A program made the position numbers and the translations under genes. From positions 1 to 57,286 of the forward strand of contig JANXYQ010000048.1 of NCBI GenBank assembly GCA_025355995.1: a stretch of 57,286 nucleotides of DNA. The letters are read 5' to 3'. The stretch is from Spirochaetaceae bacterium (GTDB lineage Bacteria > Spirochaetota > Spirochaetia > Treponematales > Rectinemataceae). The stretch's first letter is position 1, and every line of letters starts with the position of its first letter. The notes beneath the pieces were generated by a model that saw nothing but the letters and a program-made list of their open reading frames with translations, was not told where the DNA came from and did not search any database. Shown here piece by piece: positions 31,291 through 39,385 of the stretch.

Positions 31291-34200
31291 GCCTGCGCAT
31301 CTACCATTCCGCCGACTGGCACGTCCGGCCGCAGTTCTGGAAGGAGGCCCAGGCCTCCCTCCACGTCATGAGGAACCACGCGGCTGCGAACGGCTGCGAC
31401 CTCTTCGTCTTCCCGGGGGATCTCGCCCACGGGGCCATGCAGGACTCGGAGCGGGACGTCCTCGACGGCCTCGCCGCCGAGCTCCAGGCCTTCGCCGAGA
31501 TCGCGCCGGTCGCGATCGTCTATGGCTACCGGCACGACGTGCGGGGGAGCCTAGAAGTCTTCGAGCGGCTGTCGTCGCTCTACCCGATCCGCATCCTGCG
31601 GCCGGGAAGGGCTTACTATCTCGTTGAGGGGGGAGGGATAACCAAGAACCTCGATCGGCTCACCACCGCATCCGACAAGGCCCTCCTCTTCGGCATCCCC
31701 GAGCCGACAAAAGAATGGCTCCTGACGGGCGCGTCGGGAGCCATGGGGAAGGACGATTCGGACCAGGTGGTCCGGGACCTCTTGCGGGCGCATCTCCTCG
31801 GCTTGGCGGCTATTCGGAGACAGCACTCGGACCTTCCCTGCGTCCTACTCTATCACGGCGACGTGTACGGCGCCACGACCGCGACCGGCCACTCCACCGA
31901 GGCGGGAACCGAGCTGGCCGTCGCCCGCGACGACCTCGCGGCGATCGGCTTCGACTACGGGGCCTTCGGCCACATCCACCTGCCCCAGCAAGTGAAGGGT
32001 CTGCCCGCCTACTACCCCGGGAAGCTCTACACGGGCGACTGGGGCGAGCGCGGCTACGTGCCGGGCTGCAACATCGCCACGCTCAGCGACCTCGGGCCGC
32101 TAGACCCCGCCTTCCCCAATGCCCCGAACGGCTTCGTGGCCCAGGTCGAGCGCCTCTCCTTCCCCCACCCTGAGCGGATCAAGATCGAATCGACGGTGCC
32201 CTATCAGGACAAGTCGAGCGATTACAAGGGAAAGCTCCTCTGGCTCGAGCTGACTTGCACGAAGGAGGAAGCCGAAAAGATAGTCACGGAAGGCACCCTC
32301 GCGGCGCTTCGAGCGGGCGGCGCCCTCGAAGGCTCCCAGGTCACCCTCAGCGTCCTCCCCACCGAAACCGTCCGCGCCGCAGAGATCGTCAACAAGACGG
32401 CGCTGCGCGACAAGGCCGAGGTCTGGGCGAAGGCCTCCGATCTCACCCTCCCCCTGACCGTCCTCTCCAAGGCCGACGAGCTCGAGCGCGAGGTCGGTTC
32501 TCTCCAGGACCGCGCGGGCCATCCCCGCCGCTTCCGCAACCTCTCGACCCGCCTCCGCGGCTCGAAGGGCTTTTGGCGGCGCCAGCGGAAGGACGAGGTC
32601 TTCATCGACTGGCAGGATCTCGGCGAAGGCGTCGTGGCCTACATCGGGCCAAATGGCAACGGCAAGACGACCAGCTTCGACTTCTCGAAGCCCTGGCCGG
32701 CCCCGACCTCGCGGCGCCCGAAGACCCTCTCCAAGCATTTCCGCCTCCGGGACTCGGCGATCGAGAACGTCTACCTCGAGGAGCTCTCCGGCTTCCGCTA
32801 CCGAGTCCTTATCAACATCGACGGCGCGACGAAGTCGGGCGGCGCCGAGCACTTCCTCTTCCGGGACGACGGCACGGGCGAGAAGCCCGTCGAGGGTGTG
32901 ACCGGGAAGCAGGACCAGTTCTTCGAGGCCATCGACGCCATCTTCGGCTCAATGGACATCTACATGAGGACGGCTTACGTCGCGCAACGGGCGACGAAGG
33001 ACTTCCCGGACATCGCCGATGCGACACAGGAGGAGAAGAAGGCCCTCATCGCCGAGCTCGCCGGGAAGGACTACGCTCCCTACCAGGCGACGGCCAAGGC
33101 CCACGGCGACACCCTCGAGCGGGCCCTCGTCCCGCTGGACGCGGCGATCACCGCGGGCGCCGACGTGGACGAGGTCCTCGCCCGGCTCCAGAGCGAGAAG
33201 TCCGAGGCGGAGGAGAAGGCCAGAAATGCGGAGGCCGACGCCGAGACGGCACAGGGCAACCAGGAGAAGCTCAGGCTGGACCGCCAGGAGGTTGCGGCCC
33301 GCGTGGCCGAGCTCGACCGTCAGATCGCCCGGCGAGCGCAGCTCGTCACGGAGATCCATGCGGCCGAGGCCAGCCTCGACGCCATCGCAAAGGAGATCGG
33401 GGGTTTTACCCAGGCCGCGGACGGGAGGGCCGCGGCGGAAGCGGAGCTCGCTCGGCTCGACGGCCTCGTATTGAGGATCCACGAGCTCCAGACCAAGAAG
33501 GCCGAGCACGACCAGGCCTACCGCACGGAGCTCGAGGACTTCCAGACCGAGACCGAGGGATCGCGCCTGCACGGGCAGACCCTCCAGCGCGAACTCGACG
33601 CGGCGCGCAAGGCTCACGCCGAGGCGGTCCAGGAGGCGGCCGTCGCCCGCGCAAAGCTCACGGCGCCCATCGCCGACACCTGCCCCACCTGCGGGCAGAG
33701 CCTCCCCGCCGATAGGCTCCAATCCCTCCGGCATGCTCACGAGGAGGCCACGGACGCGCTCGCGCGGCTGGAGATCGCCGAGGAAGCTACCGAGACCGCC
33801 AAGGCGAAGGCAGAGCTGGCCCGAGAGGAGAACGTGCGAGAATTCAGCGAGCGCCGGAAGCCCGAGCCAGTCGAGTTCGAGGGCCAGGCCGGGCTCGCCA
33901 AGCTCTCCGGCGACTTCGCCTTCGCCGACTCGGCGGGCGCGACCGAGACCGTCGCCAAGGCCAAGGAAGCTGCGATCAGAATTGAGGAGGGGACGAAGCG
34001 CCTCGTCGAGGGCCAGAAGCGAAAGGCGATCGCGGAAGGCGAGGTCACCATGATGGACGCCCGGCCCGAGGACCGCTCCCGCGAGGCCCTCGCCCAGCTC
34101 GACGAGCAGCTCGCCCAGGCCAGCCTCCTCCTCACCGAGGCGACCGCAGCCAAGGCGGCCGCCCTAGCGACGGCCGAGGCCGCCAGCCGGAGCATCGCTG

Positions 34201-34811
34201 AGGCGGAGAAGCGGAAGGCCGATCGATGCCTCGCCAAGATGAAGCGCGACGAGACGGCCGCAGGCCTTGCCGACTGGCGGGCCCTGGAGCGCGCGATCGA
34301 AGGCGTCCGGGACCTGGAGCTCGATGCCCTCGCCCCCTCGATCGCCGAAATCGCGACGCGGCTCCTCAACTCGGCCGGCGAGCCCGGGCGCATCGAGATC
34401 GAGACGACGCGGATATCCTCCGGCTCCGCCAAGAAGGCGAAGCAGATCGAGGACTTCCTCATCTTCTATGCGGCGGAGGACGGGGAGCGCCAGGACATCG
34501 GCACCTGCTCCGGCGGGGAGATGGTCTGGCAGCGCAAGGCGCTCTACGACGCCTTCGCCGTCATCAGGGCCAAGAACGCGGGCATCCGCTTCACGACGGC
34601 CATGCTCGACGAGACGGACGGCGCGCTGCACCCGGCGCGGAAGCAGGACTACTTCCACATGCTCGAGGCGGCCCACAAGGAGAGCGATCGCTACCAGACG
34701 GTCCTCATCACGCAGTCCTCGGAGCTCGCGGCGATGGCGGCGAGCGTCCTGGACGTGACCAGCCTCGGGCCGAAGCCTGAGGGCGCGAAGGCGGAAGGAG
34801 AGGCGGCATGA
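31287..34811 (+). CDS. Single-chain SbcD-SbcC (Mre11-Rad50) fusion
   Basis: A 1174-residue protein joining a Mre11/SbcD nuclease and a Rad50/SbcC ATPase, normally two polypeptides. Nuclease part (1 to about 400): DWH (Asp10, His12), PGD (Asp45), YRHD (His83), HGD, GHIH. ATPase part: Walker A GPNGNGKTT (454-462), two coiled-coil arms, zinc hook CPTC (Cys799, Cys802), signature CSGGE (Ser1075), Walker B MLDETD (Asp1108, Glu1109). It would trim DNA ends for phage recombination with the upstream protein. The metal-site Asn of the GNHD motif is Arg82 here. It overlaps both neighbours by four bases. Confidence 0.9.
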   Translation: MSLRIYHSADWHVRPQFWKEAQASLHVMRNHAAANGCDLFVFPGDLAHGAMQDSERDVLDGLAAELQAFAEIAPVAIVYGYRHDVRGSLEVFERLSSLYPIRILRPGRAYYLVEGGGITKNLDRLTTASDKALLFGIPEPTKEWLLTGASGAMGKDDSDQVVRDLLRAHLLGLAAIRRQHSDLPCVLLYHGDVYGATTATGHSTEAGTELAVARDDLAAIGFDYGAFGHIHLPQQVKGLPAYYPGKLYTGDWGERGYVPGCNIATLSDLGPLDPAFPNAPNGFVAQVERLSFPHPERIKIESTVPYQDKSSDYKGKLLWLELTCTKEEAEKIVTEGTLAALRAGGALEGSQVTLSVLPTETVRAAEIVNKTALRDKAEVWAKASDLTLPLTVLSKADELEREVGSLQDRAGHPRRFRNLSTRLRGSKGFWRRQRKDEVFIDWQDLGEGVVAYIGPNGNGKTTSFDFSKPWPAPTSRRPKTLSKHFRLRDSAIENVYLEELSGFRYRVLINIDGATKSGGAEHFLFRDDGTGEKPVEGVTGKQDQFFEAIDAIFGSMDIYMRTAYVAQRATKDFPDIADATQEEKKALIAELAGKDYAPYQATAKAHGDTLERALVPLDAAITAGADVDEVLARLQSEKSEAEEKARNAEADAETAQGNQEKLRLDRQEVAARVAELDRQIARRAQLVTEIHAAEASLDAIAKEIGGFTQAADGRAAAEAELARLDGLVLRIHELQTKKAEHDQAYRTELEDFQTETEGSRLHGQTLQRELDAARKAHAEAVQEAAVARAKLTAPIADTCPTCGQSLPADRLQSLRHAHEEATDALARLEIAEEATETAKAKAELAREENVREFSERRKPEPVEFEGQAGLAKLSGDFAFADSAGATETVAKAKEAAIRIEEGTKRLVEGQKRKAIAEGEVTMMDARPEDRSREALAQLDEQLAQASLLLTEATAAKAAALATAEAASRSIAEAEKRKADRCLAKMKRDETAAGLADWRALERAIEGVRDLELDALAPSIAEIATRLLNSAGEPGRIEIETTRISSGSAKKAKQIEDFLIFYAAEDGERQDIGTCSGGEMVWQRKALYDAFAVIRAKNAGIRFTTAMLDETDGALHPARKQDYFHMLEAAHKESDRYQTVLITQSSELAAMAASVLDVTSLGPKPEGAKAEGEAA

Positions 34812-35971
34812 AGATCGAGTACACGATCACGAAGCGCGGAGAGTGCGAAAAGCTCGGAGACCTGCCGAAGGGCGCGAGGATCGAGGCCATCGACAACCGC
34901 GAGTTCATCGCTCTCTGCGAGAACTGCATGCAGCCGATCCTCGCCGAGGACGCAGAGAAAGAAATACCGGCCGACCGCTATCAAGCTGACTGGGAGGGAA
35001 CCTATCTCTGCGGGTCCTGCCTCGATGAGCTCCTGGCGGAGGAAGCCGCGGAGCCAGTCCGCCGCGTCACCCACGACATGGCCCTCTCCGCCCATCCCCG
35101 CGTGGAAGCTCTTGTCTGCGCAATCTGCGGTGACCCTCTTGGCTGTGTTGGACATAAAGCCTACTGCGACGTATGCGCTGAGATGGGAAGCGCGACCGTG
35201 CCCCGTGTGGAAGCTCAGGGGATGGAGGAGCGGGAGGGCATATCAGAAATAATGTGTACGGTTTGTAAAACGCCGCATATCGATCATTACGAATGTGCAC
35301 GATGTCATAAACGATTATTTTCAATTCCGAATTATTGCCCCGATTGCGGGAATAACCTTCGACAGTCCGCCGCCCTATCCTCCCCCCAGTCGCAGGGCTT
35401 AGCGCCACATATTCCCGCGCCGATGGATACCCATCTCAAAACGGGATTCAAGGAGCTCGCCAAGAGTAGCTGGAATGATGATCCTTTACTATATGAGCTA
35501 TACAAAATAGATAGCGAACAAAGTGTACAAGGATGGTTATCGGACGCACGGCAAGTGGTAAAGGCATGGCCGAATAAAATTAAGCTTGAAACCCAAAGAA
35601 GATCGTCATCGCAGGAGCCCGACGCGAGCGGGGAGGATGCTCCTCGAATAGGCGACAATGGGTGCAACGAGTGTCGTAGGCATTTTGGGCTACCTCTAAT
35701 CGATGAGCGCGCGTCGGTTCGCTGTGGATACCATATGGCACGTTACGTAACAGCACTAGAGATGGGCTTGCGATCACAGATTGAGATTACCAACCAGGAG
35801 CGCGAGTCCAAAGTACGTGTCGAAAAAGAGCTCGCCGCCCTCCGCGAGCACGAGGAGAAGGGGAGGGAGGCGCTAGATAAGATTGTCACGATAGGGCAAG
35901 GACGGCTCCTTGATTATACGCACGCTCGCCAAATGTTCGACATCGCCCGCAACGCGCTCGGGAAGGAGTAA
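34808..35971 (+). CDS. Multi-zinc-ribbon protein with an AT-rich inserted half
   Basis: A 387-residue protein with at least four metal clusters: CENC/CGSC, CAIC/CDVC, CTVC/CARC/CPDCG and CNEC. The first 140 codons have the GC-rich codon use of the neighbours. From about 35225 to 35800 the gene turns clearly AT-rich with different codon choice, then returns to GC-rich near its end. It looks like a mosaic of two proteins. The C-terminal 90 residues are a coiled coil (QERESKVRVEKELAALREHEEKG). Function unknown. Confidence 0.65.
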   Translation: MKIEYTITKRGECEKLGDLPKGARIEAIDNREFIALCENCMQPILAEDAEKEIPADRYQADWEGTYLCGSCLDELLAEEAAEPVRRVTHDMALSAHPRVEALVCAICGDPLGCVGHKAYCDVCAEMGSATVPRVEAQGMEEREGISEIMCTVCKTPHIDHYECARCHKRLFSIPNYCPDCGNNLRQSAALSSPQSQGLAPHIPAPMDTHLKTGFKELAKSSWNDDPLLYELYKIDSEQSVQGWLSDARQVVKAWPNKIKLETQRRSSSQEPDASGEDAPRIGDNGCNECRRHFGLPLIDERASVRCGYHMARYVTALEMGLRSQIEITNQERESKVRVEKELAALREHEEKGREALDKIVTIGQGRLLDYTHARQMFDIARNALGKE

Positions 35972-35975
35972 CTCC

Positions 35976-36254
35976 ATGGAAGGGAAAAAGGAAGATATCC
36001 AGCTCGACGAGACAGGGACGACTGTCACCATGCCAATGGAGCGCTACCAAGAGCTAAAAAATGGTTTCCGCGAGATTGTGAAGATTAAGGAGGTGTTTAG
36101 GCGCACGGGTCCCGGCCGCGGCCTCGCCGTAGGAATCTCGGTCCTGGCTAGCGCAGGGGCCTCGGCGCTTATGCTCCAGAAAGGAGTCGGCTGGGGATGG
36201 TACTTTCTGCCCTTCCTGGTCGCAATCGCGGCCGTTGGCTCCATCCAGGACTAA
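35976..36254 (+). CDS. Small membrane protein with two helices
   Basis: A 92-residue protein; ATG 35976 follows AAGGAGTAACTCC. A charged N-terminal half (DIQLDETGTTVTMPMERYQELKNGF) precedes two hydrophobic helices (LAVGISVLASAGASALML and GWYFLPFLVAIAAVG). No family recognised. It may be a membrane-anchored exclusion or lysis accessory factor, but nothing here proves it. Confidence 0.55.
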   Translation: MEGKKEDIQLDETGTTVTMPMERYQELKNGFREIVKIKEVFRRTGPGRGLAVGISVLASAGASALMLQKGVGWGWYFLPFLVAIAAVGSIQD

Positions 36255-36269
36255 GGAGGGAGAGACGTA

Positions 36270-36362
36270 ATGAACCAAAATTACCCCGGTGGGTCGAACT
36301 TATTGCCGATCGTACTCGCCCTCGACGCGCTCGGGAAGGAGGGCTCCGATGCTCGCACTTAG
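36270..36362 (+). CDS. Very small protein upstream of the ASCH gene
   Basis: A 30-codon frame with GGAGGGAGAGACGTA before its ATG, ending 14 bases inside the ASCH gene. It may serve mainly to couple translation into the next gene. Confidence 0.4.
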   Translation: MNQNYPGGSNLLPIVLALDALGKEGSDART

Positions 36363-36780
36363 CATCCGCCAACCCTGGGCCTGGCTCATCGTCCACGGCT
36401 ACAAGCCGATCGAGAACCGCACCTGGGCGACCACCTACCGAGGCAACTTCCTCATCCACGCAGGGAAGAGCATGACGCACGCCGAGTACGACGAGGCCCG
36501 CGCGCTCGCGCTCTACGTCCTGGGCGAGAGCTTCGCCTTCCCCGAGTTCGACAGCCTCTCGCGAGGCGGGATCGTCGGCGCGGCCAAGGTGGTCGATTGC
36601 ATTCAGCGATCCGACAGCGCCTGGTTCTTCGGCCCCTACGGCTTCGTGCTCGCGGAGACGATGGAGATCCCGTTCGTCGCCTGCCCCGGGAAACTCAACT
36701 GGTTCGAGTACCGGGAGATCGCCGAGGTGAAAGACTGCCGTCGGCCGACGTATCCCGGCGAGCTGTTCGAGGAGGGCTGA
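36349..36780 (+). CDS. ASCH-domain protein
   Basis: A 143-residue protein with an ASCH/PUA-like beta barrel: LALSIRQPWAWLIVHGYKPIENRTW at the N-terminus is the family signature, followed by RGNFLIHAGK and GGIVGAAKVVDCI. ASCH proteins bind RNA or modified nucleosides, and some hydrolyse modified cytidines. ATG 36349 has GGAGGG upstream. It lies between a membrane protein and a DNA methyltransferase, so a link to nucleic-acid modification is plausible. Confidence 0.85.
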   Translation: MLALSIRQPWAWLIVHGYKPIENRTWATTYRGNFLIHAGKSMTHAEYDEARALALYVLGESFAFPEFDSLSRGGIVGAAKVVDCIQRSDSAWFFGPYGFVLAETMEIPFVACPGKLNWFEYREIAEVKDCRRPTYPGELFEEG

Positions 36781-36784
36781 GAAG

Positions 36785-37627
36785 ATGGTAGTCTCACGCC
36801 CGATCGTCCGCTACCACGGCGGAAAGTGGAGGCTCGCACCCTGGATTATCTCCTACTTCCCGCCGCACCGGATCTATGTCGAGCCATACGGAGGCGGGGC
36901 GAGCGTCCTCCTGCGAAAGGGCCGCAGCTATGCAGAAATCTACAACGACCTCGACAACGAGATCGTCAACTTGTTTAAGGTAGCCCGCGATCACGGGGAA
37001 GCGCTGCTCAAGGCGGTTCTTCTGACTCCTTACGCGCGAGAAGAGTTCGACCTCTCCTACGAGGAAAGCGAGGATCCGCTTGAGCAGGCGAGGAGAACCA
37101 TGGTCCGGGCCGGAATGGGCTACGGTTCGACCGCCATGAATACCAATGGAAAGACCGGGTTTCGCGGATCCGCCATGAGAATGGGGACGCACCCTGCCAA
37201 AGACTGGGCGAACAAGGTTCGGGATCTCCCGCAGGTGATCGAGCGGCTTCGAGGAGTCGTGATTGAAAACCGGCCGGCTCTTGACGTGATGGCCTATCAC
37301 GATACCCCCCAAACCCTGCACTACGTTGATCCTCCCTACCTCGCAAGCACACGGACTTGGAAGGGAGGGAAGCAGTCCTATCGATACGAGATGACCGACC
37401 AGGATCACGAGGATCTTGCCCGGTTCCTTCGGGGCCTGAAAGGCGCGGTCATCGTCTCTGGATACCCTTCGCCCTTTTACGAGGACCTCTATGCGGGCTG
37501 GACGCGGCGAGAGCGGGCTTCCCTTGCCGACGGGGCCGCGCATCGGACGGAGGTCTTATGGATGAAGGGTATCGACCTCGGATTATTCGGCGACACGACC
37601 AACGTCAAGGAGGCGAATCCATCATGA
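36785..37627 (+). CDS. dam: DNA adenine methyltransferase, D12/Dam class
   Basis: A 280-residue N6-adenine methyltransferase. Motif I-like YHGGKWRLAPWI and EPYGGGASVLLRKG, an NDLDNEIVNLF segment and the catalytic VDPPYL are all present, matching D12-class enzymes such as Dam. Residues 90-150 form the recognition region. There is no partner endonuclease, so it is an orphan that may protect phage DNA or time replication. The target sequence cannot be read from the protein. The stop overlaps the next ATG. Confidence 0.92.
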   Translation: MVVSRPIVRYHGGKWRLAPWIISYFPPHRIYVEPYGGGASVLLRKGRSYAEIYNDLDNEIVNLFKVARDHGEALLKAVLLTPYAREEFDLSYEESEDPLEQARRTMVRAGMGYGSTAMNTNGKTGFRGSAMRMGTHPAKDWANKVRDLPQVIERLRGVVIENRPALDVMAYHDTPQTLHYVDPPYLASTRTWKGGKQSYRYEMTDQDHEDLARFLRGLKGAVIVSGYPSPFYEDLYAGWTRRERASLADGAAHRTEVLWMKGIDLGLFGDTTNVKEANPS

Positions 37628-37893
37628 CCAACCCCGAGATCCAGAAGCTCCTCCAGACGAAGCGCATCAGCTTCACCCTCGACGACGAGGAGGTGAAAGA
37701 GGTCGTTCTCTACGTCCTCTACAAGCACACCGGCGGCTCGCGGCCGCAGAACGCTTTAATGAAGCAACTCGCCTTCGACCTCATGAAGAAATACGAGATC
37801 CCGCCCACGAAGCGGCCCGACCTTGAGAAAAGATATGCCGATGCCTTGAGGGACGCAAGGGCGGTACAGCCAGGGCTCGAAGAGAGACCCTAG
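37624..37893 (+). CDS. Small helical protein before the replication initiator
   Basis: An 89-residue protein with AGGAGGCG upstream of ATG 37624. Mostly helical and charged (LDDEEVKEVVLYVLYKHTGG, ALMKQLAFDLMKKYEIPP). Being next to the replication initiator gene, it could be a replication accessory. No family recognised. Confidence 0.5.
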   Translation: MTNPEIQKLLQTKRISFTLDDEEVKEVVLYVLYKHTGGSRPQNALMKQLAFDLMKKYEIPPTKRPDLEKRYADALRDARAVQPGLEERP

Positions 37894-37915
37894 GAATAGG
37901 GATAGGGTAGAGAAA

Positions 37916-38776
37916 ATGGCGCGACCTCTCAAGGATGGACTGAATTACTACCAGCACGATGTGAACATGAGCGCCGACGAGAAGCTCGAAGCTCTCGAGG
38001 CGGTCCATGGGAACGACGGCTACGCGGTTTACAACAAGCTCCTCGAGCGTATTTACAAGAGCTTTGGAAAGCTCACTCTGGCCGACGACGTCCAGCGCCT
38101 TTCCATCGCCAAAAAGTGCAACGTCACCGCCGAGAAGTTCGGCCTTATCATCGCCGACGCAGTCCGCTTCGGCCTCTTCGACCGCGAACCCTGGGAGACC
38201 GAAAATCGCCTGACCTCGGACCGGATTCGGGCCCAACTCAAGACCGTCGAGGATGAGCGGGAGAAGTGGCGCAAGAAGTCCGAAGGGGAAAACCCCGGTA
38301 CTGATGGGTTATCCCCGGAGAAAACCCCAGTTACCACCGGAGAAAACCCCGGTTCTCCCTCGGTAAAAGTACATAAAGCAGAGCAGAGCAGAGCAGAGGA
38401 AGATATAAGAGCTGCTAGCAGCGGCGCTGAGCTTGTGGATAACTCGCCGAAGACGCCGGAGGAGGAGGCCCGCCTCGTCGCCTTCTGCCTCGCGAGGGCG
38501 AAGGCCTCGAAGGCCGATCGGCCCTCGGCATACGCGAAGAGGATCATGCGGGAGCCGGACGTCCAGGCGGACTGGCGGGAGCAGGAGCGGAAGGAGGCTG
38601 CCTCTCGGTACCTCCGCTACCCCGAGCCCCCCGCATGCAGCTGCGGGGGGAGGATCCAGGCCGATCGGCACGAGGGGACTGCGCGCTGCGTCGAGTGCGG
38701 GGACTGGTACATCTGGGACGAGGGCTTCGTCGTCTGGGCGAAGTCGCAGGAACCGGGATTCGAGGACGCGGGCTAG
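37916..38776 (+). CDS. DUF4373-like replication initiator
   Basis: A 286-residue protein. The N-terminal 110 residues (LNYYQHDVNMSADEKLEALEAVHGNDGYAVYNKLLERIYKSFG) match the Lin1244/Lin1753-like winged-helix domain of phage replisome organisers. A low-complexity middle is encoded by iteron-like DNA. The C-terminus has a zinc ribbon (CSCGG, CVECG) and a basic helix. Proteins of this kind bind the origin and recruit host helicase. As in lambda O, the likely origin lies inside the gene itself. Confidence 0.75.
   Translation: MARPLKDGLNYYQHDVNMSADEKLEALEAVHGNDGYAVYNKLLERIYKSFGKLTLADDVQRLSIAKKCNVTAEKFGLIIADAVRFGLFDREPWETENRLTSDRIRAQLKTVEDEREKWRKKSEGENPGTDGLSPEKTPVTTGENPGSPSVKVHKAEQSRAEEDIRAASSGAELVDNSPKTPEEEARLVAFCLARAKASKADRPSAYAKRIMREPDVQADWREQERKEAASRYLRYPEPPACSCGGRIQADRHEGTARCVECGDWYIWDEGFVVWAKSQEPGFEDAG
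38285..38442 (+). other. Candidate phage replication origin inside the initiator gene
   Basis: Three related iterons, each with GGAGAAAACCCC or a close variant (38285, 38315, 38337; the last two exactly 22 bases apart), then four tandem GCAGA units (38378-38397), an AT-rich patch, and a perfect DnaA box TGTGGATAA (38434-38442, reverse of TTATCCACA). A TTATCCCC variant lies at 38309. This is the layout of lambdoid origins embedded in the O gene. Confidence 0.6.
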
Positions 38777-38824
38777 CGGAACTCAGGCGAGCGGCAGTAT
38801 TTTCCGGCACGAAGAGGGAGCATT

Positions 38825-39385
38825 ATGGCACCGAAGGCGAAGACAGAGAAACACGCGGGAGGGCGACCTCCGAAGTATAACCCCGATCTGCACCCGAAGC
38901 TGGCGGAAGCCTATGCCTGGGGAGGAGCGACCGAGGAGGAGATAGCTCAACGCCTCGATGTCTCCGTTACCACGATCGCCAACTGGAAGAACCAGCACCC
39001 GGAGTTCCTGGACGCCCTAACGCGCGGGAAGCAGACGCCGGACGACAAGGTCGAGCGTAGCCTCTACGAGCGCGCCACCGGCTACAGCTTCCCCTCCGAG
39101 AAGATCATGGCCGTGAGCGACGGGAAGGACAAGGGCTCGCATATCGAGCGCGTCTCCATCACCGAGCACAGCCCTCCCGACGTCACGGCCTGCATCTTCT
39201 GGCTCAAGAACCGGCGCAAGGACAAGTGGCGCGATCGCCAGGACTTCGCCTTCGAGCTGCCCGAGGAGCCCGGAGACGAGCCGCCCGAGGTGGCGAGGAT
39301 CCGCGCGGAGCTCGCGGGCCTGGGGAAGCCGCTCACCGCCGAAGAGGTCAAGAAGGCCAATGCCGGTAAAAACCGCAAGGGCTAG
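38825..39385 (+). CDS. terS: Terminase small subunit
   Basis: A 186-residue DNA-recognition subunit of the packaging motor. An N-terminal helix-turn-helix (WGGATEEEIAQRLDVSVTTIANWKNQHPEF) follows a basic GGRPPKYNPD start. The central DKVERSLYERATGYSFPSEK is typical of Terminase_2-like small subunits, and the acidic C-terminus would contact the large subunit. It overlaps the large-subunit gene by 26 bases. It is the first gene of the late packaging/head module. Confidence 0.88.
   Translation: MAPKAKTEKHAGGRPPKYNPDLHPKLAEAYAWGGATEEEIAQRLDVSVTTIANWKNQHPEFLDALTRGKQTPDDKVERSLYERATGYSFPSEKIMAVSDGKDKGSHIERVSITEHSPPDVTACIFWLKNRRKDKWRDRQDFAFELPEEPGDEPPEVARIRAELAGLGKPLTAEEVKKANAGKNRKG

Noticed and set aside
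38378-38397. GCAGA repeats as a CRISPR or minisatellite
   Set aside because: Units are five bases with no spacers and lie in an open reading frame; interpreted as part of the origin region. No CRISPR array is seen anywhere in the window.
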